Source: Myxococcales bacterium
GTDB lineage: Bacteria; Myxococcota; Polyangia; Polyangiales; Polyangiaceae
Assembly: GCA_003151595.1 (NCBI GenBank)
Contig: PLXW01000095.1
Coordinates: forward strand, 44,220-108,219
Direction: 5' to 3'
Length of the DNA stretch: 64,000 nucleotides
Positions 27,054 to 35,420 of the stretch are shown here, piece by piece. Position numbers and translations under genes: made by a program. Below the pieces are notes generated by a model. The model was not told the DNA's origin. It saw only the letters and a program-made list of their open reading frames with translations, and did not search any database. Position 1 is the stretch's first letter. Every line of letters starts with the position of its first letter.

Positions 27054-29042
27054 TCACGGCGACGGGCTCGCGAGCCGCGCCAGCGCGAGGCGATCGCGAT
27101 CGACGGTCGACGTCGCGTCGCAGGACGGCGCGAAGCGGAGGACCGCGACGTCGTTCGCGTCGATCGTGACGTGCTCACGATCGACGTGCCCGTGCGCGAT
27201 GCCGGCGGCGTGAAGCGCCGTGAGCGCAAGCTCCAGCGACGCGGCCTGCGCGCGCGTGAGCGGACCGTCGAGCGCGCGACCCGCGAGGTGCTCCAGCCAG
27301 ATGCGCGAGGTGTCGCGATCGACGCGCAAGATCGTCTGGAGCGCGGGGTGGGGCGCGCAGGCGAAGGCCGAGGCGCGCGCGAGCGAGCGCTCGTCGAGCG
27401 GCACGTGCTCGAAGCGGCGCGCGATCCAGCGATCGAAGCCGGTGCCGTCGGGGAGGAGATCGGCGCGGCCTGCTTGCGGGTGATCGCTCCTGGCGCTCGG
27501 CTTCACGCGCGGCGCGGCGGGCTCGATGGCGTCGGGCCACGGGAGCGCGAGGAGCAGGCGACGCGCGGCGAAGGCGTCGATCGGGCGCGCGGCGGGCTCC
27601 CGCGCGACCATGCGAAGGACCGCCTCGTCGTGACGCGCGTCGAGATCGCGATGCGCGCCGCTCGGACGCGCGGTCACGTCGTCGGTCGATCGAAGCCGCT
27701 CGCCGGTGAGCATCTCGAACAGCATCGCGCCGACCGCGAAGACGTCGCTCTGCACGGTCGCCGGTCGCCCTTCGCGCTGCTCCGGGCTCATGTACGCGAG
27801 CGTCCCGATGACGCCGGCCGTGGCCGTGGCCGAGAGATCGCCGAGGTGCGCCACGCCGAAGTCGCCGAGCCGCGCCACGCCCGCTTCGTCGAAGAGGACG
27901 TTCGCCGGCTTCACGTCGCGATGAATCACCCCCAGGCGATGCGCCTCGCCGAGCGCTCCGAGCACCGCGCACGCGATCTCGCTGGCGCGCGCCGGAGTGA
28001 GCGGGCCGTCGATCAGGCGAGAGGCGAGCGTTCCGCCGCTCATCCACGCCAGCACGATCGCCGGACCTTCGGCCACGTAGTCGCGCAACGGCACCACGTT
28101 CGGATGCGAGAGGAGCGCGAGGACCTTCACTTCGCGCTCGAAGCGCGCCAGCGCGTCGCGTCCTGCGCCGCGCGCGTCGTGCTGCGGGCCGCCGCGTGAG
28201 CGGAGATCGTAGCCGGCGAAGATCTTCACCGCGACGTGCTCGCCGCGAACCGCGTCGGTGCACTCGACGACGCGCGCCGACGCGGACGACGCCACCTCGC
28301 GGAGCACTTCGTACCGTCCGAAGAGCCGCGCGCGAACGGGCGCCCCCTCGGCGATCGTCGCCACCGGCGACACCGGTTCCATCACCGCGCCGCCGAGCGC
28401 GGTCAGCTCCGCGTCGGCATCGACCTTCGCGCGCGCGAGGCCCAGCGTCTCGAACGCGCGCGTGAGCAGCGTCAGCGCGCGTCGTCGCGCCGGCGCGTCG
28501 GCGTCGATCCGTTGCAGCGCGCGCACCGCTTCTTCCGTCTTGCCGAAGCGGAGGAGCAGATCGCCCAGCGCGAGCGAAACCTCCGCGTTCCTGGGCTCAC
28601 GCCGCGCGGCCGACTCTAGCGCGCGCGCCGCGCCGATCACGTCGCCCGATCGCTCCAGCAGCGAGGCCGCGCGCACCGCGTCTCCCGCGCGCTCCCAGGC
28701 ATGCGCCGCGTCCACGATCCGATTCGCCGCCTCGAGCAGCCGCGCGTCCCAGGCGTGCTCGCCGCGCGTCACGAGCGTTCCGTGCGCCGCATCGGTCGCG
28801 CTCTTCGACTGCGCCGCGCGCGTGAGCCACGCCGTCGCCCGCGCCTCGTCGCCGCCCAGCACCGCCAGCAAGAGCGCGCGCGCCGCGTCCCCCGTCTTCG
28901 CCGCTTCCTCCGACGCGCGACCCCACACGCACGCCCGCTCGAACAGATCGCACGCCGTCCGCGCGTCGCCTCGGCTCGAGGCCAGCTCCGCGGCCTCCGT
29001 CAGGCGCTCTTCGCGCGCGAGCCTGGCGACGTCATCGTCCAT
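27054..29042 (-). CDS. TPR-Ser/Thr protein kinase with kinase-like C-terminal tail
   Basis: The 662-residue protein has an N-terminal helical repeat region (about 1-215, TPR-like) and a Hanks kinase domain (about 240-500). Catalytic residues are present: VAVK Lys273, HRDVKPAN Asp376 and DFG Asp394, then GTLAYMSPEQ. The Gly-rich loop is unusual, reading ASSASARVVE with no Gly. After residue 520 a second, shortened kinase-like stretch appears: its HGHVDREHV at Asp621 resembles a degenerate HRDxKPxN, with no recognisable ATP loop. No transmembrane helix is seen, so it should be cytoplasmic. It is the last gene of the unit 30778-27054 and overlaps its neighbour by 11 bases. Confidence 0.88.
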   Translation of the reverse strand: MDDDVARLAREERLTEAAELASSRGDARTACDLFERACVWGRASEEAAKTGDAARALLLAVLGGDEARATAWLTRAAQSKSATDAAHGTLVTRGEHAWDARLLEAANRIVDAAHAWERAGDAVRAASLLERSGDVIGAARALESAARREPRNAEVSLALGDLLLRFGKTEEAVRALQRIDADAPARRRALTLLTRAFETLGLARAKVDADAELTALGGAVMEPVSPVATIAEGAPVRARLFGRYEVLREVASSASARVVECTDAVRGEHVAVKIFAGYDLRSRGGPQHDARGAGRDALARFEREVKVLALLSHPNVVPLRDYVAEGPAIVLAWMSGGTLASRLIDGPLTPARASEIACAVLGALGEAHRLGVIHRDVKPANVLFDEAGVARLGDFGVAHLGDLSATATAGVIGTLAYMSPEQREGRPATVQSDVFAVGAMLFEMLTGERLRSTDDVTARPSGAHRDLDARHDEAVLRMVAREPAARPIDAFAARRLLLALPWPDAIEPAAPRVKPSARSDHPQAGRADLLPDGTGFDRWIARRFEHVPLDERSLARASAFACAPHPALQTILRVDRDTSRIWLEHLAGRALDGPLTRAQAASLELALTALHAAGIAHGHVDREHVTIDANDVAVLRFAPSCDATSTVDRDRLALARLASPSP

Positions 29043-29883
29043 CGTTGCCGCTCAACGGGCCGCTCAACGGGGAATGCGCGTCCTCGTCTTCCTCCTCGCC
29101 ACGATCGTGAGCCGCGTCGCTCTCGGTGCGCGCGCGGATCGCCGCGTCGACGTCGATGGCCATCTCCAGCGGCGACACCTTCCGCTCGCCGCGCGCCGTG
29201 GCCGCTTCGTCGTTCTTGCTCGCCAGCTTGCCGAGGATCGCCCGCTCGCGATCGCGCCGGCCGGGTGAGCTGGAGTCGACCCAGAAGTAGCTGCGGTCGC
29301 GCACGTCGACGTGCACGAAGCCGCTCGTCGGATAGATGCCGACTCCGACGAATCCCAGCTCGCGCGCGAAGTCCGCCACGTCGGCGTCGGGGACGCCCGG
29401 CACCACGAGATCGATCGCGCGGCCGCGCCCGTGGTTCGAGGCGTTGCGCGCGTGCGGCGTCCGGTACGCGCTGATGACGCGGATCTCTTGCGCGTCGAAG
29501 TGCGTCTGGATGCGGTACGCGAGATCGACGACGCGCGGCTCCACTGGGTGCTCGTGACCGCTCGACGGCTCGCGCAGGACGAACGCCGCGCGATCGAGAT
29601 CGCTCGCCGAGAACCCTCCGCGATCGCTCGCCGCTTCGAGCTCGGTGCGATCGCTCGTGTTGAGCGAGACGAGCACCAGCTTCGCGCGCCCGTGCCCGTC
29701 GAGCGGCGCGCGTCCGTTGGGATCGGGCGCGTGCCATTTCGAGACCCACGAGTGGTACGCGGACGGGGAGGGGCGCGGCGGATGCGACGCGGGCTTCGGC
29801 GGATCGGCGAGAGCGATCCCGGAGGCGAGCGCGAGACCGGCGGCTACCGTGCTCGCGACCTGTGTTTCGCGGTTTGCCCGCAT
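29032..29883 (-). CDS. secreted YcbK-like M15 peptidase family protein (DUF882)
   Basis: The 283-residue product has a signal peptide (about 1-26). Its central domain resembles the YcbK/DUF882 branch of M15 metallopeptidases, with zinc-site patterns NHGRGRAIDLVVPG and GFVHVDVR and the sequence ISAYRTPHARNA. Members of this family cleave or remodel peptidoglycan, which makes a cell-wall role in the periplasm likely. A charged, Glu/Asp-rich tail follows (EEEDEDAHS). It lies 4 bases after the lipoprotein gene and overlaps the kinase gene by 11 bases, so the kinase may be linked to envelope processes. Confidence 0.85.
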   Translation of the reverse strand: MRANRETQVASTVAAGLALASGIALADPPKPASHPPRPSPSAYHSWVSKWHAPDPNGRAPLDGHGRAKLVLVSLNTSDRTELEAASDRGGFSASDLDRAAFVLREPSSGHEHPVEPRVVDLAYRIQTHFDAQEIRVISAYRTPHARNASNHGRGRAIDLVVPGVPDADVADFARELGFVGVGIYPTSGFVHVDVRDRSYFWVDSSSPGRRDRERAILGKLASKNDEAATARGERKVSPLEMAIDVDAAIRARTESDAAHDRGEEEDEDAHSPLSGPLSGNDGR

Positions 29884-29887
29884 GCGT

Positions 29888-30778
29888 TCAGCGGCGCGTG
29901 AACGCCACGACGCGCGCGAAGTCGAACCGCACTTCGCCCGGCTCCACGCCCCGCGCGTGAAACGCCTCGCGGTGCAAGCGGTGCACGGCGAGGGTCCCGT
30001 CTTCGATCGCGCCCAGCGCCGACACCGGGAGCGCCGCGCGCCCCGAGTCGTCGAAGAGGCAGCGAGTCACCGGGGCAGCCGTGGCCGCAGCGACGTCGAT
30101 GTAGATCGCGTCGTCGCCCGCGCCCGCTTCCCAGGTCACGTCGATCGTCCCGTGCGCCCCGGCCGCGATCGCGACGGCGGCGCCGCGACCGTCGTCACGC
30201 CCCACGCGCACGTTCGCAGGCTCGCCGGGCGACGTCGCGCTCACGACGAACGCCGGCACGTCGAGATCCGCCGACCCGTCGATGCGGAGCACGTACGCGC
30301 CGCGCGACGGAAGCTCGTCGGCGCGCGCCGAGTACACGACGCCCGACACGAGGTCGGCCACGTCCGGCACCTGCCGCGCCTGGAGCGTCGTCATCGCGTC
30401 GCCGGCCATCAGCATCACGCCGCCGACGTCGAGGAGGGCGATCGCCCGCGCGCCCGGGGCGCCATGCAACCCCGCGAGCGACTCGCACGCGCCCACCGCC
30501 GGGAAGTCGACCGTCGCGCCGGCCATCCGGAGCGCGTCGTCATCGACCGCGCCCACGCGCGTGCGCACGAACCGGGCGACCGCCTCCGAGCGGCTCCCTT
30601 CGTTGGCGCTCGCCCCTTCGACGACCACGATCCCCGTCGCCGCCGCGTTCACCTCGGAGCTCGCCGGCTCGCCCGTCGCGCCCACGTTCGTCGTGCAGCC
30701 CACGAGCGCGAGCATGCCGAAGGCGCCGATGGACAGGGCGCTGAAGGAGGAGGAGGGGAAAAGAGACGACGAACGCAT
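29888..30778 (-). CDS. lipoprotein, unknown function
   Basis: The 296-residue product has a Ser-rich signal peptide and lipobox LVGC (Cys about 28). The mature part is beta-rich (VRTRVGAVDDDALRM, GVMLMAGDAMTTLQAR, GTIDVTWEAGAGDDAIYIDV) without recognisable catalytic motifs and with few Cys. It is the first gene of the three-gene unit with the M15-like protein and the TPR-kinase. ATG 30778 is the only good start. The 143 bases to the divergent gene at 30922 hold the promoters of both. Confidence 0.75.
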   Translation of the reverse strand: MRSSSLFPSSSFSALSIGAFGMLALVGCTTNVGATGEPASSEVNAAATGIVVVEGASANEGSRSEAVARFVRTRVGAVDDDALRMAGATVDFPAVGACESLAGLHGAPGARAIALLDVGGVMLMAGDAMTTLQARQVPDVADLVSGVVYSARADELPSRGAYVLRIDGSADLDVPAFVVSATSPGEPANVRVGRDDGRGAAVAIAAGAHGTIDVTWEAGAGDDAIYIDVAAATAAPVTRCLFDDSGRAALPVSALGAIEDGTLAVHRLHREAFHARGVEPGEVRFDFARVVAFTRR

Positions 30779-30908
30779 CGGCCTCTAAGCGTAGTCGGCG
30801 TCGTCGAGCGTCGCAACCGCGCGCGTAAGTGGATGCATGTTCAAGCACTTCGATAGCGGACGTTTGCAGCGACGCGATGTCCCGCATGACGCAGCACACG
30901 ACCCTCGC

Positions 30909-30914
30909 TAGGGT
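30909..30914 (+). promoter_or_regulatory. putative -10 element TAGGGT for the futalosine-hydrolase-like gene
   Basis: TAGGGT ends 7 bases before GTG 30922, within CGCTAGGGT. If it is a -10 element, transcription starts at about the start codon, giving a leaderless message. No -35 is evident. Confidence 0.35.
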
Positions 30915-30921
30915 GTGAACC

Positions 30922-31581
30922 GTGTGTGATCTCCTGATCCTCGCCGCGTTTCCGCCGGAGCTCGCGCCGCTGCGCGCCACGCTGGGTGATGGGCTGCGTC
31001 GTCCGTTTGGGGGACTCGATGTCGCAGCGAAAGCGGTGGGCATCGGCCTGGCGACGGCGGCGGCGGGGACGGCGGCGCGCATCAGCGCGATGAAGCCGCG
31101 CGCGGTGGTGCTCGTCGGGACGTGCGGCGTGTATGCGGGCGCGGCGGCGCTCGTGACGGGCGGCGTGGCGATCGCGCGTCGCGTGGTGCTCGCGGACAGC
31201 GCGGTCGCGCGCGGCGCGGCGGCGTACCCGGAGCCGATGTCGACGGAGGCGACGAGCGATCGCGCGATCGCCGAGGGGCTCGTGGCGCATGGAGGGACGC
31301 GGGTCGATGTGGCGACGACGCTGGCGGTGACGACGGACGATGCGACGGCGGCGATGCTGTCGCGCGCGACGGCGTGCGAGGCGGAGCATCTCGAGGCGTA
31401 TGGGGTGGCGGCGGCGTGCGCGGCGGAGGGGGTGCCGTTCGCGGCGGCGCTGGGGGTGGCGAACGTGGTGGGGGGGCGGGCGAGGGAGGAGTGGAAGAGG
31501 AACCATCGGGCGGCGTCGGAGGCGGCGATCGCGGTGGTGCTGGCGTGGCTGGGGGCGGGGGCGATCGGGGTGGAGCGCTGA
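30922..31581 (+). CDS. futalosine hydrolase/nucleoside phosphorylase-like protein
   Basis: The 219-residue product belongs to the purine nucleoside phosphorylase/MTA-SAH nucleosidase fold. The features are an N-terminal LLILAAFPPELAPLR strand-turn, a central GTCGVY segment, the CEAEHLEAYGVAAACA region carrying the acidic catalytic residues, and NVVGGRAREEWKRNH. That C-terminal motif is most like futalosine hydrolase MqnB, which releases hypoxanthine in the futalosine menaquinone pathway. Without other mqn genes here I keep the name generic. GTG 30922 is the start. A GCGAAC/GCGACC array begins 14 bases after its stop. Confidence 0.75.
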   Translation: MCDLLILAAFPPELAPLRATLGDGLRRPFGGLDVAAKAVGIGLATAAAGTAARISAMKPRAVVLVGTCGVYAGAAALVTGGVAIARRVVLADSAVARGAAAYPEPMSTEATSDRAIAEGLVAHGGTRVDVATTLAVTTDDATAAMLSRATACEAEHLEAYGVAAACAAEGVPFAAALGVANVVGGRAREEWKRNHRAASEAAIAVVLAWLGAGAIGVER

Positions 31582-31594
31582 GGGGGACGCGAGC

Positions 31595-31672
31595 GCGAAC
31601 GCGAACGCGAACGCGACCGCGACCGCGACCGCGACCGCGACCGCGACCGCGACCGCGACCGCGACCGCGACC
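31595..31672 (+). repeat. intergenic GCGAAC then GCGACC hexamer array
   Basis: Three GCGAAC copies (31595-31612) are followed without a break by ten GCGACC copies (31613-31672). The block change at a single base is clean. The array lies outside any convincing gene, unlike the copies at 799 and 7903. Confidence 0.95.
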
Positions 31673-31700
31673 GCCAAGACTTCTGCCCCGTCGACGGCGT

Positions 31701-31880
31701 CCCAGCACTGTCGACGTTCCCCCAGCACTGTCGACGGTCCCGCAGCACTGTCGACGGTCCCGCAGCACTGTCGACGGTCCCCCAGCACTGCCGACAGTCC
31801 CCCAGCACTGTCGGCAGTCCCCCAGCACTGTCGACGATGCCGCAGCACTGTCGAGTGTCTCCCGGCGCTGTCGACATCGC
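31701..31880. repeat. nine 20-bp tandem repeats with an operator-like palindrome in each unit
   Basis: Nine consecutive 20-base units start at 31701, with consensus CCCAGCACTGTCGACGGTCC. Most units contain GTCGAC within the near-palindrome ACTGTCGACGGT. Units 5 and 6 carry complementary changes: ACTGCCGACAGT (31787-31798) is the exact reverse complement of ACTGTCGGCAGT (31807-31818), so they form a 12-bp stem with an 8-base loop. The unit is not a multiple of three, arguing against coding. The array sits just before the SRPBCC gene and may be a binding-site cluster. Confidence 0.93.
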
Positions 31881-31945
31881 CCTGGCGTCGTCCGTTGGCC
31901 TCCATCGACGCCCGCGCGCCTGTCATGCTCTTCTGCGTCGAGCAA

Positions 31946-32407
31946 ATGCCCACCTTCGATCTCGAACGCCGCTTCGACGCCCCTCTCGACATCGTGTGGG
32001 ACGTGCTCACCGATCACCGCGCGTACCAGGAGTGGGGCGCGGTGAAGACGGCGGAGCTCGAGGCCGAGGGCTCGCCCGACATCAACGGCGTGGGGTCGAT
32101 CCGCCGCCTCTCCGAGGGGCCGATCGTCATTCGCGAGCAGGTGATCGAGTTCGAGCCGAAGAGCCGCTTCGTCTACACGGTGCTCAGCGGCCCGCCGGTC
32201 CGCGACTACCGCGCGACGGTCACGCTCGACGCGCGCGGCACCTCCACGATGGTGCACTGGAACGTCACCTTCCGCGGCAAACTCCCGCTCATCGGGCTCG
32301 TCGTGAAGCCGGTCGTGCGGCGCGTGATCCGCACGCTGATGCGGAAGGCGTCGTGGGAGTCGCAGCGGAGAGCGAACGCGCGGGCCGTGCTTGGGGGCGC
32401 TCGCTAG
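31946..32407 (+). CDS. SRPBCC (START/polyketide-cyclase-like) family protein
   Basis: The 153-residue product has the SRPBCC pattern: an N-terminal FDLERRFDAPLDIVWDVLTDHRAYQEW, a central beta-rich part (REQVIEFEPKSRFVYTVLSG), and a C-terminal helix after VHWNVTFRGK. These small helix-grip proteins bind hydrophobic ligands. The ligand is not known. ATG 31946 fits the domain start; an in-frame ATG at 31925 would add seven residues. No Shine-Dalgarno is clear. The tandem-repeat array ends 65 bases upstream, so it could regulate this gene. Confidence 0.8.
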   Translation: MPTFDLERRFDAPLDIVWDVLTDHRAYQEWGAVKTAELEAEGSPDINGVGSIRRLSEGPIVIREQVIEFEPKSRFVYTVLSGPPVRDYRATVTLDARGTSTMVHWNVTFRGKLPLIGLVVKPVVRRVIRTLMRKASWESQRRANARAVLGGAR

Positions 32408-32451
32408 CCTCGATTAGGCTAACGAGGCAGAGAGGGAGAGACCCGCTGGCG

Positions 32452-32848
32452 GATCGCCCGACATCGCCCTCGGTGCTCGGGAGGGGCTCCTGTGACGTCG
32501 TGGTGGCCGGCCGAGAATGTGGCTTTGACCGGATCTTGATCGCCCCTCCCTGCGCTCCGAGGCCGACGCCGGGCTATGCGAACGAAGGGCGTCGAGTGAT
32601 CTTGCGCGGTCCGGCGGTGGATTCGCGATGGGGTCGAGTGTTCAGACGAGGTGCGTCGGAGGCGATGACGTCGCGTGCCCTCACGCACCTGTCTCCCGGC
32701 GATCGTGATGTGTTGGTGTCCCATAGCCCGGCGACGGTCTCGGAGCGCAGGGAGGGGCGATCGAGGTCACGTCAAAGCCACATTCTCGGCCGGCCACCGC
32801 AACCTCCCAGGAGCCCCTCCCGAGCACCGAGGGCGTCGTCGGGCGATC
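32452..32848. repeat. large inverted repeat: 127-bp arms around a 143-bp centre
   Basis: Arm 1 (32452-32578) and arm 2 (32722-32848) are reverse complements with 12 mismatches by my count and no gaps, about 91% identity. The centre (32579-32721) has its own short inverted repeat (AGGTGCGT near 32655 with ACGCACCT near 32695). This region, together with 32408-32451 and 32849-32915, is the longest gap without a convincing gene. Open frames across the arms are short, Arg-rich and mirror each other, so I read them as by-products. There is no transposase and no clear target duplication. Confidence 0.9.
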
Positions 32849-32915
32849 GCTCGAGGGGCTCTCTCGACCGGTCCACCGGCGCGATCCATTTGATCGACGG
32901 TTGCTCTTAGGCCTT

Positions 32916-34079
32916 TCACGCGACGCGATCGACGACGGCCGCAGCGCGCTCGCGCCCGAGCATCGCTTCCACGCGCCGTCGCGTCTCCGCGAGTCGCTCG
33001 TTCCAGAGAGCGCCCCACTCCGCATCCGCGAGTCGCCCGTGTGCGCGCATCGCAATCTCGTCCGCGTGCGCGCTGAGCTCGCGGTTCACCCTCGACGCCG
33101 CGGTCGGGCGCGCCGTCCGTTCGAGACCCGCGAGCGCTTTCTCGATCGCGCGCTCCACGCGCACCCCGCCGCGCTCGAGAGCAAAGTCGAGCAGGCGCCA
33201 CGACAGCTCCGCGTGCGATCGCTCTTCGCGGGTGATCTTCTCGAGCACGCCGAGCACGACCGCGTCGCGGCACACGCCCGCACAGACGCGCGCGACGTCG
33301 GCGTTGAAGTCCTCGAGCAAGCAGCCGTCGTTCAGGCTCTCGACCGCGATGCGCACGAGCGGATCGCCGCCGAGATCGAGCCCACCGACGAGGAGCTCGG
33401 GCATCGGCTCCACGGTGTGCGATCGCCCGCCGTACCCCGCGGCGAGCGCGAAGCAGAGACGTGCGTGCTCGATCTCTTCGAGCACCGCCACGTGCACGGC
33501 CTCGACGAGATCGGCAGGCGCGCCGACCGCCGCGAGCAGCCAGCTCACGCGCGCGAGGGCGGGGACGCTCGCGTGTTCCTTCTGCGCGTCGTGAAGCCAG
33601 AGCGCTTCGAGCGCGGCGCGCGTGGGCGCGTCGAGAGACGTCACATCGGGCCGATCGCCGCGCGTCCAGTCGGAGCCGGCGCGAAGTTCGGGATGGAGGA
33701 CGCGACCGCGCAGGCGAAGTGGGCGACCCCAGGCGCCGCCCAAACCGCCAAGATCGATATGAGACAGGAACCACGCAAATGCGCCGAGCGGAGCGCCGAG
33801 TATCCCCAAGATTCCGAACCCGATCGCCCAGTTGTTTCTGGGCCGGGCGAAGCACGCGAGAAAGCCAAACACCAATTGCACGAGCACCAGCGCGACGAAG
33901 AGCGCGTCCCATCCGGTCGCGGTTTCTCGACCGCGCGTCGCCGCGGCAACGAGGAAGACCACGAAGTTGATCGGAACGACGGCAATCGAGGCGAGCGCGT
34001 AGCCAAGCGCCTTCGACGACTGTTTCTCCCGAGCTTCCGGCTCTCGCGCGTGCTCTCGGTACGGCCCTGGATCCGCCAT
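32916..34079 (-). CDS. membrane-anchored ferritin-like domain protein
   Basis: The 387-residue product has an N-terminal charged segment and two or three transmembrane helices (about 25-45, 58-78 and 85-105). A C-terminal four-helix ferritin-like domain (about 175-385) has carboxylate and His ligand motifs EEIEHARLCF and EERSHAELSW, plus an upstream Glu/His segment (QKEHASVPALARVS). Myxobacterial relatives are annotated as ferritin-like proteins; metal binding, perhaps di-iron, is likely, but the reaction is not known. ATG 34079 is supported by GGAGG about seven bases upstream on the minus strand. It is monocistronic. Confidence 0.85.
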   Translation of the reverse strand: MADPGPYREHAREPEAREKQSSKALGYALASIAVVPINFVVFLVAAATRGRETATGWDALFVALVLVQLVFGFLACFARPRNNWAIGFGILGILGAPLGAFAWFLSHIDLGGLGGAWGRPLRLRGRVLHPELRAGSDWTRGDRPDVTSLDAPTRAALEALWLHDAQKEHASVPALARVSWLLAAVGAPADLVEAVHVAVLEEIEHARLCFALAAGYGGRSHTVEPMPELLVGGLDLGGDPLVRIAVESLNDGCLLEDFNADVARVCAGVCRDAVVLGVLEKITREERSHAELSWRLLDFALERGGVRVERAIEKALAGLERTARPTAASRVNRELSAHADEIAMRAHGRLADAEWGALWNERLAETRRRVEAMLGRERAAAVVDRVA

Positions 34080-34135
34080 TTCATCCCCTCCGCGATCGAG
34101 GCTATCGCGGGATGGTGCTGCGAAGTGACCGCTCG

Positions 34136-34978
34136 CTAAAACTCGAACCACACCGCCGTCGCCGGCGAGATTGCCGCACCCACGACGCTCGCGTGCGCGC
34201 CGCCGAACTCGCCGGTCACGTACTCGGCGTTGGCATCGATCTCGAGCGCCACGTGCACGTGGCGGAACCCCGTGGCCACGCCGAGCACGCCGCCGCCCCA
34301 CACGCGGTCCGCCGTCAGCCCGATCGGCGGGACACCGATCGTCACGGCTTTCGGCTCGCTCGTCACTTCGGCGATCTGATCGTGCTCCCAGCCGCCACGG
34401 ACTCCGAACCACACCATGTAGAGGTCGCCCGCGCTGCGGTAGCCCATGAGCAACGGAACGTCGGCGCCCCATCCCCGCAGGTCGCTCAGGTCCACGCCCG
34501 GCAACGTCGTTCCCTGAAGACGCCCGTACAGCGCCGCGCTTCCGCCGATGCCGATCGAGACGGCCCAGGCGTTGTCTTCGCCGAACGTGAACGCGCGCCG
34601 AATGTCCGCGCGCGCCGAGCGCCCCGTGTACGAGAGCCCCGCTTCGAACGCGCTCCCCACGCCGACGCGCGCCCCCACGAACGGCGCGATTCCCGGACCG
34701 ATCGCGGCGGCGACGAGCGCCCCCTTCACGTACGTCGGGTCGTTCAGCACGGTGCCGCTCACGTCGTTCGCCGCTTCGTTCTTCGCGGCCGTCAGTGACG
34801 ACGACGCGCCGCCGCCGATCGCGTTGGCGCTGAGGCCACCGGCAACCCGCACTTCCCCCTTCGGCAGCGTGTGCGCCGGGTGAAGCAGCGGACCGCCTCC
34901 CGCGCAGCCGACGAGCGCCAGCGACGCCGTCGCCGTGACGAGCGCTACGCCACGCGAAGAGAAATGCGAGCGGCGCAT
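34136..34978 (-). CDS. lipid-anchored outer-membrane beta-barrel-like protein
   Basis: The 280-residue product has a signal peptide with lipobox LVGC (Cys about 25). A strand-rich, alternating hydrophobic domain rich in Gly and aromatic residues follows, and the chain ends with the typical aromatic end of outer-membrane proteins (TAVWFEF). The C-terminal Phe and the repeated strand-turn pattern suggest a small barrel in the outer membrane. No named family is recognised. It is 16 bases downstream of the ferredoxin gene on the same strand and may be cotranscribed with it. Confidence 0.75.
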   Translation of the reverse strand: MRRSHFSSRGVALVTATASLALVGCAGGGPLLHPAHTLPKGEVRVAGGLSANAIGGGASSSLTAAKNEAANDVSGTVLNDPTYVKGALVAAAIGPGIAPFVGARVGVGSAFEAGLSYTGRSARADIRRAFTFGEDNAWAVSIGIGGSAALYGRLQGTTLPGVDLSDLRGWGADVPLLMGYRSAGDLYMVWFGVRGGWEHDQIAEVTSEPKAVTIGVPPIGLTADRVWGGGVLGVATGFRHVHVALEIDANAEYVTGEFGGAHASVVGAAISPATAVWFEF

Positions 34979-34994
34979 GGACGCGCTCGGGCGC

Positions 34995-35300
34995 CTACTT
35001 GCGGAAGCGGGAAGGGTAGTCGTTCGCGGTGGCGCGCTTCTGGAGCTCGCCGTCGTCCGGATGGAGCTTCACGGCGCGCGCGAGGAGCAGCGCTTCGTCT
35101 TCCGTGTGCTTCGGATCGGGCAAGCAGCACTCGACGGGGCACACGGCCTGACAAGCCTCGTGATCGTAGAAGCCCACGCACTCGGTGCAGAGCTCCGGGT
35201 CGATGACGTAGATCTCGTCGCCCTCGCTGATCGCCTCGTTGGGGCACTCGGGTTCGCAGGCGCCGCAGTTGATGCAGTCCGCGGTGATGTACGTGGCCAT
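34995..35300 (-). CDS. 2[4Fe-4S] ferredoxin, YfhL type
   Basis: The 101-residue protein begins at ATG 35300 (MATYITADC). The first cluster has Cys9, Cys12, Cys15 and Cys19 (CINCGACEPEC). The second has CTEC at Cys38 and Cys41, then Cys50 and Cys54 after a characteristic eight-residue insertion (VGFYDHEA), plus Cys58/59. That insertion is the mark of the YfhL/Allochromatium-type ferredoxins, which have unusual, low redox potentials. Its partner is unknown. The start is set by family alignment; the nearest GGAG is 14 bases away. Divergent from the lipoprotein at 35421. Confidence 0.95.
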   Translation of the reverse strand: MATYITADCINCGACEPECPNEAISEGDEIYVIDPELCTECVGFYDHEACQAVCPVECCLPDPKHTEDEALLLARAVKLHPDDGELQKRATANDYPSRFRK

Positions 35301-35395
35301 GATGTTTCGAGCGTCTCCGGGGGCGCGAAACATAGGAGCCGAACCGCGATTCGTCAAACACCACGCGGACACTGCTTCCAGATTGCTCGGGGGGC

Positions 35396-35406
35396 TGTGC
35401 TAGGTT
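35396..35406 (+). promoter_or_regulatory. putative extended -10 element TGTGCTAGGTT
   Basis: TAGGTT (35401-35406) ends 14 bases before ATG 35421 and is preceded by TGTGC. The same TGTGCTA pattern occurs upstream of lpdA (45172) and alaS (63736). Confidence 0.4.
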
Positions 35407-35420
35407 GCGCGCCGCTCGCG

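Noticed and set aside
31701..31880. CRISPR array
   Set aside because: The 20-bp units are contiguous and have no spacers; no cas gene is nearby. It is a tandem minisatellite, possibly a binding-site array.
31082..32257. Pro/Ser/Arg-rich open frame on the minus strand across the hexamer and 20-bp arrays
   Set aside because: Stop-free hexamers and GC bias make long open frames here by chance; the 20-bp unit changes frame every copy.
32452..32848. Insertion sequence with terminal inverted repeats
   Set aside because: The 143-bp centre is too small for a transposase, and I see no convincing target duplication in the flanks. A non-autonomous element remains possible.
32675..32893. Short Arg-rich open frames in the large inverted repeat (both strands)
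   Set aside because: The mirrored frames arise from the repeat arms being near-identical and do not resemble any protein; no ribosome site precedes them.
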